From Puccinia triticina (lineage: Eukaryota; Basidiomycota; Pucciniomycetes; Pucciniales; Pucciniaceae): a stretch of DNA of 64,000 nucleotides. A program made the translations under genes and the position numbers. Below are positions 1 through 11,600 of this stretch, in pieces. The DNA is taken from the NCBI RefSeq assembly GCF_026914185.1, contig NC_070562.1:3968001-4032000 (forward strand), given 5' to 3'. The notes below the pieces were generated by a model. It did no database searches. It saw only the letters and a program-made list of their open reading frames with translations, and was not told the DNA's origin. How positions within the stretch are numbered: the first letter of the stretch is position 1; every line of letters starts with the position of its first letter.

Positions 1-1
1 C

Positions 2-1735
2 TTCAACAAGAATCTTTGGGCCGCCTATGCGTCATACCGCGCCAACACAACTAACCCCAAGAGATCAAACCGCTGCTGGCTCTCCGCAGGTTTGGAATCA
101 ATGTATGCCCTCTTCAGTCCGCTGTGGGCTCGTGGTATTAGTGGAAAGGGGAGCGATATTTTCACCCAGATTGCACACCACTTCTCTTGTCGAGTCACAG
201 GCGAATTAAATGGAAGCAACACGATCAGATCGACGATTTCACGGGGCCAGAACAGCGTCTTTGAAGCCGTGCGCGATAAGTACCCGGGAGAGTTTATACC
301 CGGAGCTTTTGCATCGTGTGATTGTTTCCTGGAGGTTTTGTTGGATCCCAAACTCCACAAACGGGCTGCCTACAACGAGCTCTTCTCTGTGAAGGAACAA
401 CGCGAATTCACCTGTCAGCTCAATCGCGAGACGCCGCAATCACATCCTGATCAAGAACACCGAACATTGCACGTCCTGAAAGTCGAGCCGTACATGTTCC
501 ACGAAAACAACATCCCTTACTCAGATGTTGCAAAGTTGATCAATCTCTGGCAATCATCTGGTTTGATATCAGTCTCGGGGCTTGTCTGCAAGTTGTGCAC
601 TAACCCGGAGCCCTCTTCAAAACCAAAGCCAAAAAAGAGAGCAAAACTGTCAAAGGTCTCGTCCGAAATCGCCATTGTGGCTAATCACACAAATCTTGCT
701 CACTACATCATTGACCGATCAAAGCTAGAGTTCAACAAAGATCATCCAGCACCTCTTCATCTGCATTTTCATATCGAATTCACTGGCAGCACCAGCAACG
801 CTCACCGGCTCGAATTCATGGCAACAACCAATTGGCCATTCAAGTTGACTGTTGGAGGGCATATCTACACGCTAATATCTCGAGGCTACTGGAAAGTTAA
901 CCATTATTGGTGTAAGGTATTGCGAAGTGCGAATATCTCCGCCGATAAGGGCAGTTTGACTGCTGTTTGGCTTCATAACGACGCCGCAAATGACGGTTTT
1001 GCGCAACAAATCAACCGGGTCCCAAGTTCGATTGCCGGAGCAGATCCATTCACCAGTTGGGTCTTCTATTCTCGCGTGTGGACCCCTTTGGAGGAAGAGT
1101 ACGTCGAGAAGGCCATTGATAGGATCAAGCAAGATAATCCCGACGCTAGTGGCAACATCCCCTTCAAAGACTTGAAGTCAATTTTGAATGTCTCTCACAA
1201 CTCAACTTCAATCGCTCATCAGGAGCCTCCGCAAGCAAAAAGTAAGGAAACAAGCAAAAAAATGGGAAAATCCTCATTGGCAACAACAAGAAACAAAAAG
1301 GCACAAATCAAAGAAGACTCTGAATCGGAAAGCGGTGAATCAGGAATTGCAGAAATCAACAAGGAAGCCGATGATATCCTTGAAGAGGATCAATCATTCC
1401 TTGTAGATCACTCAGCCGATCTAGACTTCTTGTTCCTGGAGGATGACCCCTCCGAAGCTTGGAAGCCAGAACCCTCCGAAGCGCGCGATCCAGACAAATC
1501 TTTCCTTCCGGATGATTCTATCCTGACAAATCAAACCGTGGATCAATCAGAAGGTCGCACCCAGCCACAAGCGGCTGCATCCCTTCCCAAAGGCGCGGAA
1601 GAAAAGCAAGATTCATGTCAAATGGCTCCGTCAAAGGCGCCTCTTTGTTTGAAGTTGAAGGTCATGGCTCCAAAAGAAGCAAAACCAAGCCCGCAAGGAT
1701 CCAGGCGCTCTAGCAGGATCAGGAAAGTTGTGTAG
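2..1735 (+). CDS. USP-like cysteine-protease-fold protein, 5' end beyond window
   Basis: The reading frame is open from the first bases of the window, so the true start lies upstream; the first in-window ATG is at 101. The segment NRCWLSAGLESMYALF (Cys codon 74-76) looks like the Cys box of ubiquitin-specific peptidases (N-x-C-W/Y, then a Leu-rich helix). About 270 residues later VNHYWCKVLR followed by GxVWLHND looks like the His box region. The C-terminal third is acidic and low-complexity, and ends with a basic SRRSSRIRKVV tail. This resembles a USP-like family that I recall as expanded in rusts, often near transposons; that part is recall, not tested. Catalysis is inferred only. It ends with TAG at 1733-1735. 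An alternative is a transposon-borne accessory protein. Confidence 0.6.
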   Translation, partial: FNKNLWAAYASYRANTTNPKRSNRCWLSAGLESMYALFSPLWARGISGKGSDIFTQIAHHFSCRVTGELNGSNTIRSTISRGQNSVFEAVRDKYPGEFIPGAFASCDCFLEVLLDPKLHKRAAYNELFSVKEQREFTCQLNRETPQSHPDQEHRTLHVLKVEPYMFHENNIPYSDVAKLINLWQSSGLISVSGLVCKLCTNPEPSSKPKPKKRAKLSKVSSEIAIVANHTNLAHYIIDRSKLEFNKDHPAPLHLHFHIEFTGSTSNAHRLEFMATTNWPFKLTVGGHIYTLISRGYWKVNHYWCKVLRSANISADKGSLTAVWLHNDAANDGFAQQINRVPSSIAGADPFTSWVFYSRVWTPLEEEYVEKAIDRIKQDNPDASGNIPFKDLKSILNVSHNSTSIAHQEPPQAKSKETSKKMGKSSLATTRNKKAQIKEDSESESGESGIAEINKEADDILEEDQSFLVDHSADLDFLFLEDDPSEAWKPEPSEARDPDKSFLPDDSILTNQTVDQSEGRTQPQAAASLPKGAEEKQDSCQMAPSKAPLCLKLKVMAPKEAKPSPQGSRRSSRIRKVV

Positions 1736-2475
1736 GGTGTAGTTTTCATTTTTTTTTCCAGCCTTTTACACTTGTTTCCGTGTTTTTTCCACTTGTTTCT
1801 GTGTTTTTTCTGCTCTTTTTTCCACTTCTTATGTCCCTGTGGCTGCAAAATAAATACACGTGTTTTTATCTTTTTTTTGTGAATTTATACTTATGTGACT
1901 CCTCCAGAAATCAATGCCAGAGGTTTGCTTTGAGGGTTGCAAATTATGGTTTGCAAAATTCTATTTTTGAGGTCTGATTCACGGTTTTGCAATACATTAT
2001 TTGCAGCTCATAAAGGTTTGTGGGTGAATGAGGTGCAAAGTTGTAAGATTTGCGCCTGAAATGTCATTTGACATACCTTTTCTTTTACAAACCATAAGGT
2101 GCGTGAAGGATGGATTGCAAAATTAGATATTGGAAATCTAGGGTTGGATTTTGCAAAAGTAGTCTTGCAAACCTTCCAATTTGCAAGCTAATTTTTGGGG
2201 GCATGTGTTGTAAATTTACATATTAGGGCGACTTTATTGAATTTTACATTTCTTCTGAATTACAAACCATATGTACTGTAAAATATGGTTTGTAAAATTA
2301 TAGCGACCCGTTAAAAAGTCTGCCGGGGAGTAGCTATCTGGTCTGCAATCTTACTCTTCTTCAAAGGAGTGTAGGCTTCAGGGACAAGTGTTGAAGACTG
2401 CAAGATAGTGCAGTGTGGTGCCAACTTGGTAGCCAAGCGGCCAGTACAGCCCAGTATGCGCGGTTCATTTTTCAC
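1736..2475. other. AT-rich flank, no gene seen
   Basis: The first 100 bases contain an imperfect tandem of a T-rich unit around CCACTTGTTTCTGTGTTTTT (about 1765-1830). Between 1930 and 2310 the word TTTGCAAA or a close variant recurs many times in both orientations (for example near 1935, 2105, 2150 and 2285), suggesting a decayed TIR element. No coding signal is seen. Confidence 0.4.
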
Positions 2476-3355
2476 TAGGGGTTTCAAAGTTGAAATCAGG
2501 TTGCGCAGGAACACAATCAGGTCCGATTTCCAGGAAAAAAAATCACTGCCAAAAACACCAACCTACGCCCCCAAATGCAAGAATCTCCTGATCTTGCACC
2601 CAGGAGTTCTCAACCTGCAAAAACTTGGGCACGAAACCCTTTTGTCCCTTGCCACCGGGGTCCCGGAAGGACGTGTACACAGCGGTTACACATCGCTGTA
2701 TTCAAATGAAACTCAATAATGCCCCCGCGAGGCTGGTCCAGGCCCAACCGGCCATCGAGTGTTGTGTCACTCGATGGCCGGCACAGACCTGACCAGCCAT
2801 CAAGTGTTGCGTCACTCGATGGCCGGTACAACCCCACCCGGCCATCGAGTGACACATCACTCGATGGCCGGTACAGACCCGACTGGCCATCGAGTGTTGT
2901 CTCACTCAATGGCCGGTACAAACCCAACCGGCCATCGAGTGTTGTCTCACTCAATGGCCGGTACAGACCCGAACAGCCATTGAGTGTTGTCTCACTCGAT
3001 GGCCGGTACAGACCCGAACGGCCATTGAGTGTTGTGTCACTCGATGGCCGGTACAGACCCGACTGGCCATCGAGTGTTGTGTCACTCGATGGCCGGTTGA
3101 GACCCGACCGGTCATCGAGTTGCGTGCGTGGTAGTGTGTGCTGGCTCACACTCGATGGCCGGTATGCGGGTGTGATCGAGGATAGGTGAAAACACCCTTG
3201 AGGGGGTGTTTCTGACCTTTTTCCTGCTCCTGGACCTGATCCCCTGGAGCTTTTTTCGAAGAAGGAAATCAGGTCCGCAGGAGAGGTTCCAGGTCCATTT
3301 TTTTTCCTGATTCCTGGGACCTGCGCGACCTGATTTTTAACTTTGAAACCCCCTA
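2476..3355. mobile_element. TIR element carrying a palindromic minisatellite (TA target)
   Basis: The left end begins TAGGGGTTTCAAAGTTGAAA and the right end is its imperfect inverse (ending CTTTGAAACCCCCTA). The match extends over about 34 bp to GCGCAGG / CCTGCGC. Both ends have TA at the border (2476-2477 and 3354-3355), as expected for a Tc1/mariner-like non-autonomous element. Subterminal AATCAGGTC motifs recur inside both ends. The centre is a 45-bp minisatellite. No transposase is visible. Confidence 0.65.
2725..3185. repeat. 45-bp palindromic minisatellite
   Basis: About ten copies of a 45-bp unit. Each contains CACTCGATGGCCGG and, about 13 bp later, its inverse CCGGCCATCGAGTG, so the array can fold as a row of hairpins. 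Copies differ by scattered substitutions (C/T at the CG sites, GGCC versus GACC). Open reading frames here are repeat translations, not genes. Confidence 0.85.
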
Positions 3356-5447
3356 CTGTCTCGACACCGGCCCTCCTTCCGCTCGGACGCAGTTTTTGGG
3401 CAGGAAGAACTCGGACCGATGCAAGTAGATCGGGCCGACAGGCGGTGATTAGTGGTGTTGTGGAGCTTCCATCACCTCGGACGGATACAGGTGAACATTT
3501 TTGTCCGAGAAGATCAGATTGCTTCTGGTACGCTGTTATGAAACCTCTTTGCAGCAGAGGCGAAAGTAAGAAAAGTTTTGTGGGCGCCGGAAAAACTATT
3601 TTTGTATGGTACGGGCCTTCAATTACATCATCTGATGACATGTGCTGAAGGAAAGCAGTATGAAGACATCAAGGCAGTAGAAATGAAATTGAGTGGTTAA
3701 AAGAGTTATGTTCGGGATCCTAGTCGCCTATACCCACCCATCAGAAAATCTCGTTGAGACATCGGGTGGCAGGCCGGCTTAATGGTTCCCAAGGATAATC
3801 TCGTTCGGTCCCCGGTACCGCAAAAACAAGCCAAAGAGGTCAACTGGGACCACGGCAGGGCAGTTGCTCTCAAGTGGTTTGAGGCAAGGCCGAACGTGAC
3901 AAAAGCCATGAAGGCAGTTGTGAGCAGGTCCCCTCGGGAGCCCGGGACATGTCGAGCTTTTATATCGAACCAAGGTGAACATGCCACGTCAAATCATGGG
4001 TGCTGCGGCGCAGGACTTGCGCAGCTTGCAATATGGGGTTCGCTTTGTGCCCCCTCGTGCACCTTGCGCACCCCGATGGAAGTTTGACGGCAATCCCACG
4101 GTCCCACCAATGCCCCACCACAGCACCGGTTGCTCAAGAAAATCAGGATTGCTACCGAAATGGAATGAAGACGGTGACACCCGAATTAAGACCTGTTTTA
4201 TCTTTCAGCTGCGCGAGCGTGTCCATGAATCTTTCCACCAATCTTTCGACTTGGTTCTTCTCATCATCGTTCCTTTTAACCTTTCACTTCAAACCAATTG
4301 TCACCAAAACTTAAAGTGCTTCATGCTGAGCTCCTGGAATTGCAGAGAGCATATGCATTACGAAGCATGACTCCATCAAACGCCGTGTAGATTGTGTCAC
4401 TCTCCACTATGCGGGATCGCTGAGACCAACTCGGCGGATGAGGGCTGTAGTGAAATCTCGTAATAACATCGCCCACAACCTTACGGTACTGGACGAGGAT
4501 GATCAAACGTTAGTGAATGGTTGATCAAGGTGGCCGTGATGTAAAGGCAGTACAAACAACCGCCACTGCGACTCCTTCGCACAGCTCACGCCTCTGGGTT
4601 AAACTTTCCAGAGTATTCGCCATTAACACCCCCTTCTTACATTTTTATTCATTTCGACCGTGAAGAGTTTCCAAGTCATCTGAGTTCATTTGGCCTGCCG
4701 CCTGGCCCACCTCGGCTGGCGCATGTCTATTCAACAGATATTAACCTAAATATGACTCCGCAAATAAGTTATTAATATAATCGGAAACCCGTTTGGCATC
4801 CCTCTCTATTGCACACAGTTTGTATAGCTGAGGTTCCTTGAAATCAAACTCTCCGCAGACTCAACTTTATGCTCATCGACATCGACTGACGTACAAAGTG
4901 CCGTGTTGTCTGGGGGCAACGCCTAAGAAACATCTGACCTTTTACATAGTGGCACTGCATCTACAGCGACTTCGTCACAACGACAAGAACCATTTGTCAG
5001 ATCAAGCGTGTAACGATTTCTTCACCAGGAGCACTCTTGTCGTACAGTTTACAGTTTAGCTTTGGTGCCAGAGCCGTCTAGAGCTTCAAGTGAATACATA
5101 AACGTCTGTCCTCTTCGCGAATATCACCGCGGTTCCCTCAAGCGACCAAGTTTCATTCGAATTTTTTATTTGGTGAATCAAAGACAACGTAGAAACCACG
5201 GTCGACTCCACCGACACCAAGTCTAAGACAAGTGAGCTCAAATCGCCTTGCATCATGGCTGCTCTTTCTAATTTTTATGGATGAGTGCATCGTAACTGAT
5301 TCATGGGTTTCTCTGGAACGTTGCTACCAACTAGTCGTCGGAACTTCCTTTAAAGCTCTCGGCAGTCATCTCAACCACGAACTCGAGACCATTAAAAGAG
5401 CTCCAATAGCTCTCAACAATCTTCAAGAAGCATTTCCGGTCGCAGAA
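3356..5447. other. Intergenic, no gene recognised
   Basis: I find no conserved protein in six frames. Short frames around 3780-4370 have no recognisable motif and no convincing splice pattern. The part next to 5448 is pyrimidine-rich and is the likely promoter and 5' leader of the downstream gene. Confidence 0.4.
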
Positions 5448-7291
5448 ATGCAGTCATATCCGCGTGCCATGTCAACACATGGTGACCCATACATAAACCG
5501 ACCCATGTCAGCCGGCCCCCAATATCGAAGTGAGAGTCGGAATTTCAATCCTGGTGGGCGTTACCCGGGTGACCAGCGTGGTCAAAATTTTCTGCAGCGC
5601 CGACCATGTGAGTACCAAGACTCTTGTGCTTTGCATCTATATTCTGCAGTCTTTGAACCCCAGTGTTCGGGTCGCGCGCTAGAGACCTCGGTTGATAAAG
5701 AAAACGTCACGGCGAAGGGCAAATGCATCTGCCACTATCTCTCAAACGGTTTACTAGATGTATTCCCTAAACCTTATCTGCCATTGGCTTAAATCAAACT
5801 ATTTGCCATCGCGACCGAGTTGCTAGCATCCTGACGTTCGCCGTATGTACCTGTGAAATTTGGGACCTCGGAGGGGACTGTCGAGGTCTCCTCACACAGT
5901 CGCAATGTCATAGAGGTCGGTTTGAATCTGGATCCATGAGCGGCGTTGAGGTCCAGTTCATATAGCTTTTAAGAACTATCGAGCTCCGTTTCTATCCCCC
6001 CTTTCTCCCAGATGGTACCTTGCCCTCACAACGACCTAAATGAAAGTTTAATGAGAGCCTGTAAAGCTCTGTACCTATCACCCGAAGCTCCAAATCGTTG
6101 TTGAATGCCCAGAAAACTCGAGTTTGGCACTCTGCAACGAACTTCCTACCAAGCAGTTGATCTGCTAGCGAAAATCCTCCGCAAGATCGTATAAAAGTCG
6201 CTCGTACTTCCACTCAGGAAGCTTCAATCCCCAAGTTGTTTCTACTCAGCTCAATCACCTTTTCAGAAAGCTTTTTCAAGCTTCCCCGGGTGGGCCCAGG
6301 TCTCATTATACCTTTTCAGTTTTCCGTCTGATTTATCCCCCAACAGAAAACTCTGAGAGTTTAGACGAAATCGTGTTCCCGACTTCGTTGATTTTTGGCT
6401 CTCCTGCTTCCTCTTGAACTGCTCCCCATCTTTTTAACAGAATACTAAATTCCAGCCCCGAAAAAATCATAAACTCCAAAAAAAACATTTCTTTCCTCAA
6501 CATTCCTAATCCGCGTGTCAGATTTCTAGAAAGCTTCTCTTAGTTTCACAAGGTTTGATCTCTTTTCAAGATTTATGAACCTCCCAGAACTATTTCATAT
6601 CCCTCCTTTCAAATATCATCGTCTTGAACGATCCTTTTGCCTTTTATGATTGGACCCATAAAACTATGATTCAGATTGACTGACGAAAGCCATTTCGATT
6701 AATTTTTCTGTAGCCAACTATCAGCTAGGTCATCAAACATACGTCGACGACGACGAGGATTTAGATTACTGTCGTCCTAGAGGATCGACGATTGGTGAAC
6801 TCGAGCAAGATAATTTCGCCGCACATCGACGAAGAGCTTCTTTCGGCGGAAACTTAGGTGGAAACAACATGTACGGCAGTGCGTATGGAATGGGCATGAT
6901 GGGCTCGAGCCCCAGGGAGCAGATGATGCGCGCCCAGATGATGAGAGGTGATCTTTACTCCATGGATCCGATGATGGGGCGCATGGGCCTTGGTGGTGGC
7001 TATGGTGGCCCGGGCATGTACGGCGGAATGGGCGGCTACGGTGCCGGTCCGTCCATGTATGGTGCCGGATCAGCCTACGGCGCTGGTATGATGGCTCGAC
7101 CACGCTCAATGATGGGGATGGGAGCGATGGGCATGGGTCCCATGGGTATGGGCATGGGCGGCATGGGCATGGGCATGGGCATGGGAATGGGCATGTATGG
7201 ACGACCTTACCGAATGAGCGGTCTCGTTGACACTCCCTCACCGCACTTGACCCGCGCCAAAACTTGGAGTGCCTACGGGCGCTTGTACTAA
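5448..7291 (+). CDS. Met/Gly-rich low-complexity protein, two exons
   Basis: Exon 1 is 5448-5607 (ATG CAG TCA) and ends at a consensus donor GTGAGT. Exon 2 starts after TTTTTCTGTAG at 6714 and runs to TAA at 7289-7291. The phase matches (1 nt + 2 nt), giving about 245 residues. The N-terminus is rich in Arg, Pro and Tyr. The middle has an acidic VDDDEDLDY patch and an RRRASFG segment that fits a basophilic kinase site. The C-terminal half is tandem MGMG/GGYG-type repeats (about 6990-7200), ending with SPHLTRAKTWSAYGRLY. The intron of about 1.1 kb is long for a fungus and might hide a small exon. I do not recognise the family; function unknown. Confidence 0.65.
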
Positions 7292-8629
7292 AGTCCAATC
7301 TAAGGTCAGCCATTTTCCAAAACACTACCTTTCTCAACTGAAGATTCTGACACGGCGAATTCTCTTCTCCCCAGACTCTGGTTCCTCTGGCCTTGCACAG
7401 CAACATTTATCCTCAAGATACTGCCTAGACCTATGCAGTTCCCGTTTTGCACTTGAACCCGCACATACAAAAGGTCCCACTCCTAGCTAATCTATTTCAC
7501 ATTCAGAACGATCTTAAGATATTTTTTACGCTGACAAGGCCTAGCTTTGTGCATTCTCAACTTTTACCCTATCAATTTACATAAATATATAATCAACAAA
7601 TCAATCCAAAAAAAAACAAACAAAATCAAAAAGCCTATCACTAGACCAATATACATGCCCAGTTTGAAATTTCAACTCCAATACTGTTTTATTCATTGTT
7701 AAAAAAAGAGCAAAATGCACTAAAATTCAATACATAATGATTATGCTAAGCTTTCATTTTCTCTTTATCATCTATTTCGTGCTTATGAGTGGGAATAAAA
7801 GTATTGCTCAAAACAAAACCAAAATGAATGACTCTTCAGCTTTGTAGACTAGCAATATCGTTTCTTCAAGTAAAAGATCAATTCTATAAGCGCGTACACA
7901 TGTTTGATTTGGACCTCCACTTCAAACAGTTCTCTTATTTCTTGTTCCATGGAAAAGTTTCCAAATTCAAATAATGAAAGTCTTTGACCAGTGGAAATTG
8001 ATTCAAAAGTGTGTACACATTCGTACCAAACGGCGAGGAAAGATGACGCGTCGACTTTTCCATTTCTGAAAGTCGTGAGTTAACGCGTGTTGTGGCCGGA
8101 GTTGGAGTACTTTTATTTATTTATGAGGCCTGTTCATAGGAGTGAGCGGTCCGAGTCAATTGAATGATGAAGACTTACTCAAAAATCTTGATCTATGAGG
8201 GACAGGAAATGCTTGCTGTAGGGAGTTGGCCCCTGATCAACAACTCAAGTATGCGAACGGCGGAGCGCCAGCCTTCGATTCGGAGGACTCCGAGGAGGGA
8301 GTTGTGAAACAGTGAAGTTGCCAAAAAAAGCTTGTTTCACAAGTCCCTCTTTCGAAGAGACTTAGTTAAGTTCGTCAAGTATGTAGCCATGTAACTAATC
8401 CCTCACGTCTCTTTCTCCGGATGGAATCTCTGAAATTGCGCCTATCGCAGAAGGCCCGAAAGGGTTTTGTCGGATGGCATTTGGTCCAATTGACCACATT
8501 AAATTGACAAAAAGTTGTAGAGGTGAGTATCTAGCAGGGAAAAGAAAATGGACAGGTACAATGTAATAATCATACAAAAAAAGATAGAAATATGTGTGTG
8601 ATCTGAGGCGAAATAATCATGCAGGGTGG
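7292..8629. other. Intergenic, AT-rich, converging 3' flanks
   Basis: This lies between the stop of the Met/Gly-rich gene and the stop of VPS41 on the other strand. It is AT-rich with A runs near 7610 and holds no recognisable gene. The only structure noted is the hairpin repeat at 8295-8373. Confidence 0.5.
8295..8373. repeat. Hairpin repeat ending GACTTAGTTAAGTT
   Basis: 8295-8311 (GAGGGAGTTGTGAAACA) is inverted at 8333-8349 with one mismatch. It is followed by AAGTCCCTC...GAGACTTAGTTAAGTT, the same ending as palindromes near 20.18, 20.9 and 21.71 kb. Confidence 0.5.
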
Positions 8630-11600
8630 TTAGTCATGTTGTGGTTCGACTTTTTCCTTGGCTGTAGAGGTACAGATGGGACAGGAGCCATCGCCAGATC
8701 GGAGGATGAGAGTTTGAGCGAACTTCAAATTAATGGCGTTGTAGCGTTCACCGCATCGATCGAAGGAATCGCCCAAGGCAGACCGACTGCGATCGAGTTG
8801 TTGTTCGGCCAATGCAGCCAGGACGGTATTCGAGTCGAACACACAGAGGGAATGAAACGAGTGTCGACAGAGAAACATGATCGATAATGCCGACCCCATC
8901 ACCGCGATCGAGTTCTCGGCGACAAGCTCAGTCCCATCGTCTGTCGCTGCAATCGGTTGACTGGGTTCCGTGAGCAGTCTGTTGCACTTTTGGCATCGCA
9001 AAGAGGCTAGGGAGGTCATTGGGAGACGTCTTCAACACATCAGCCTTGTCTGATTGATTAGTGCTTGTCAGAGGGCGTAATGAACACTTACGATCCCCCA
9101 AAGCGCCCAAAGTCTGACTTGCATAGTACACATTTGAAAGGTCTCGACAATCACTGACCATGATTGATCTACAACCCTCTATCAGCGATATCTACAGAAT
9201 GAACATGTTCAATCAGCGTGAAGATAATGCCGGAAGGGACTCCAGTCAGTTTTGTTTCTCACCTGAAGATGAAAATCTTGGAGTATCTTGATGATCGAAG
9301 CTTTCAGGTCGGGGATTTCCAATCCATTTTGGATTCTGCGAATCAATCGAATCGGATCAATCTCCGACCCGACATTGTCCAATAGGCCCCTGATAAAAGC
9401 TGAACGACACAAAATGATCAAAAATCGGAAGGGTAAGGAGGAGCGGATTAGCGCCTACCGGGTCTGGTTTCTGAATATCGTAGGAGATCTTCCCACAAAT
9501 CATCATCGTTTTGCTCTTTCGCAAACTCAATAGCCTAAAACATTAGCCGTCCGAGTTAGCGACAAACCAAGGAAGATAAGGAGAAAGTGGCGACCGACTC
9601 GGTGAACATCTCCAATCCTGTCGATGATCAAAAACAAGGCCTTTTTATTATTTCCCATCCTTCCCAAGAGATAAACCATTTCTGGTACGAAATTCAAATC
9701 TTGACAGATTTGATAGGCCTGAGAGAGAAAGAAAGCATCCAAAATGGCGAGAAAAACCCGACGATGAGACCTTCTATACCAATACACGACAAGAGCCGAC
9801 GCAGAAAACGAACAACAACGAGAGTTACTGACTTTTTCAAGGTTGTAAAATGTACTGGCTCTCAAGAATTTCATCAACCGTTGCCGATCAAATTCTGCAA
9901 ACAGGTCCACATGTAAATCTCCGAAATCCGTCCCCAGAGACGGATCCACCTCAAAAAGCGCATCCAGGTACATGAACTGATATCTGCGATGATCGGCTAA
10001 CTGATCTATCACTCTAGCAACCTAGGCATATGGTCACTTTAATCAGTCCAGGACACAGTCACCTTCTCCTTTTGAGAAAAGAAAATGTTTACAGGAATTG
10101 AATAAGTGTGCTGAACGAGTAAATTGATAGCAGCGCCGTAATCGCGTGGAATTTGCTCGTCTTGCGTTGCTGCAGTACTGGGAATTTGCTCTCCTTTCTG
10201 ATTTGATCCTTCATCGTCCGCGTCCGGTCGATTGAGGTTTTTCCGATTCAATTCATCACTGAATTTGATCATAAGTAAGGCTTGATCTTGCACATCAGTA
10301 AACAGGCTGTGTTCCTTGATCAAATCAAACACCTCTGGCTTGCGTAGCCGGAGTAGATACGACACCGCCTTCCCAGGTTGATGGTTCAAGATGTATCTGG
10401 GTAAATGAGAAAAGCTGGTATTAGATGCGAATGCCCAAGATGGCACAATAAGCACATAAAAAGCGTGCGCGGTTACGCACAGTTCTGCAATACATGTCAT
10501 CAATATTTCAGAGCTCCCAGAATCTCGAGAAAGTCGATCGAGGGAAGCAGAAAGGACAGCTGGGATGGAGTACAGCTCAGGACTCCACTTGCGAATCATT
10601 TTAAGCATTTCCTTTTTCATGAAAACCAAAGGCCATGAATTTCCTAAGACTTGTACCGAACTGAAGAAGTGAAGAATGATAATACTGCTATGCTCCTCAC
10701 CTGCGAATTTCTTCTGAGCAAATGAACTAAGATGACTTCATACACCACTTTGGATAGCCGAGGCGCTTCTGTAGGAACGTGAGGAATTATAACCTAAATT
10801 CAGGTTGGGTAAACGGACATGTTAGACGACCATGGCGGTGCAGAATCAGGGGATTGGCTTTACATCAAGCTGGCCTTTCTCGATCAACAGAAATATCCAG
10901 TCTTCCCATGCCTTCACATCGTTTGCTAATATCGACGGAGAGGCAGTTGCAGCAACTTGAAATTGGCCTAGATTTGGAATAGATCTCGAATAAAACAAGT
11001 CATACATGAGTCTAATCAGTACCACGAGCTGAAGGTTCTCTCATCGAGAGGTTCTTCACCTTGACTGATTAAATGACTCAGATATTTTTGACCAATTTCA
11101 CTTAGACTATATCCGTGAGCTCCAGCTAGGCCAGCTTCCTCGACTTCTTTCATAGCTCCTTCATAATTCTCATGCTCGATCATCCAACTAATGTGATCTG
11201 ATCGATTCCGAAGTTCGACGAGGATCAAATCCTTGGGTGACATCACATACAGACTTTCATCGTCCATTTTTTTCTTTTTTCCATTTTGTAGCGGTGGGAG
11301 TAAATAGCACAGGCAATAATCATTAGGTTGATAGCGTTGATAGGAGCTGATATTCAGTGCATCAGATGAGATTTCTTCTCCGTTGTACGAGATAATCCTA
11401 AGCTCAGGTCTCTGGGCCGGTCTTCGCTTGGAGGAGCGTGGAGCGATCGAGTCGGTTGTACCATCTTCAGATGGTGCGTGCTCATTTCCAGGTGCATCGA
11501 CCTCCGAGTCTTCAGGCTCACTAGTATGAGCTAGAATAGCAATGTCGGGAGATCCACCAGCTTCCCACGCACAAATACCCGAGATGATGCAATCAACCTG

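Noticed and set aside
2725..3185. Regular repeats with palindromic units resembling a CRISPR array
   Set aside because: The host is a eukaryote, units abut without unique spacers and there are no cas genes; this is a minisatellite inside a TIR element.
2610..3641. Long frames on both strands across the minisatellite
   Set aside because: The translations are just the 45-bp repeat (a multiple of 3, so every frame stays open); no conserved domain.
3700..4500. Possible gene from overlapping 60-130 aa frames
   Set aside because: No recognisable motif, no consistent splice signals and no frame preference.
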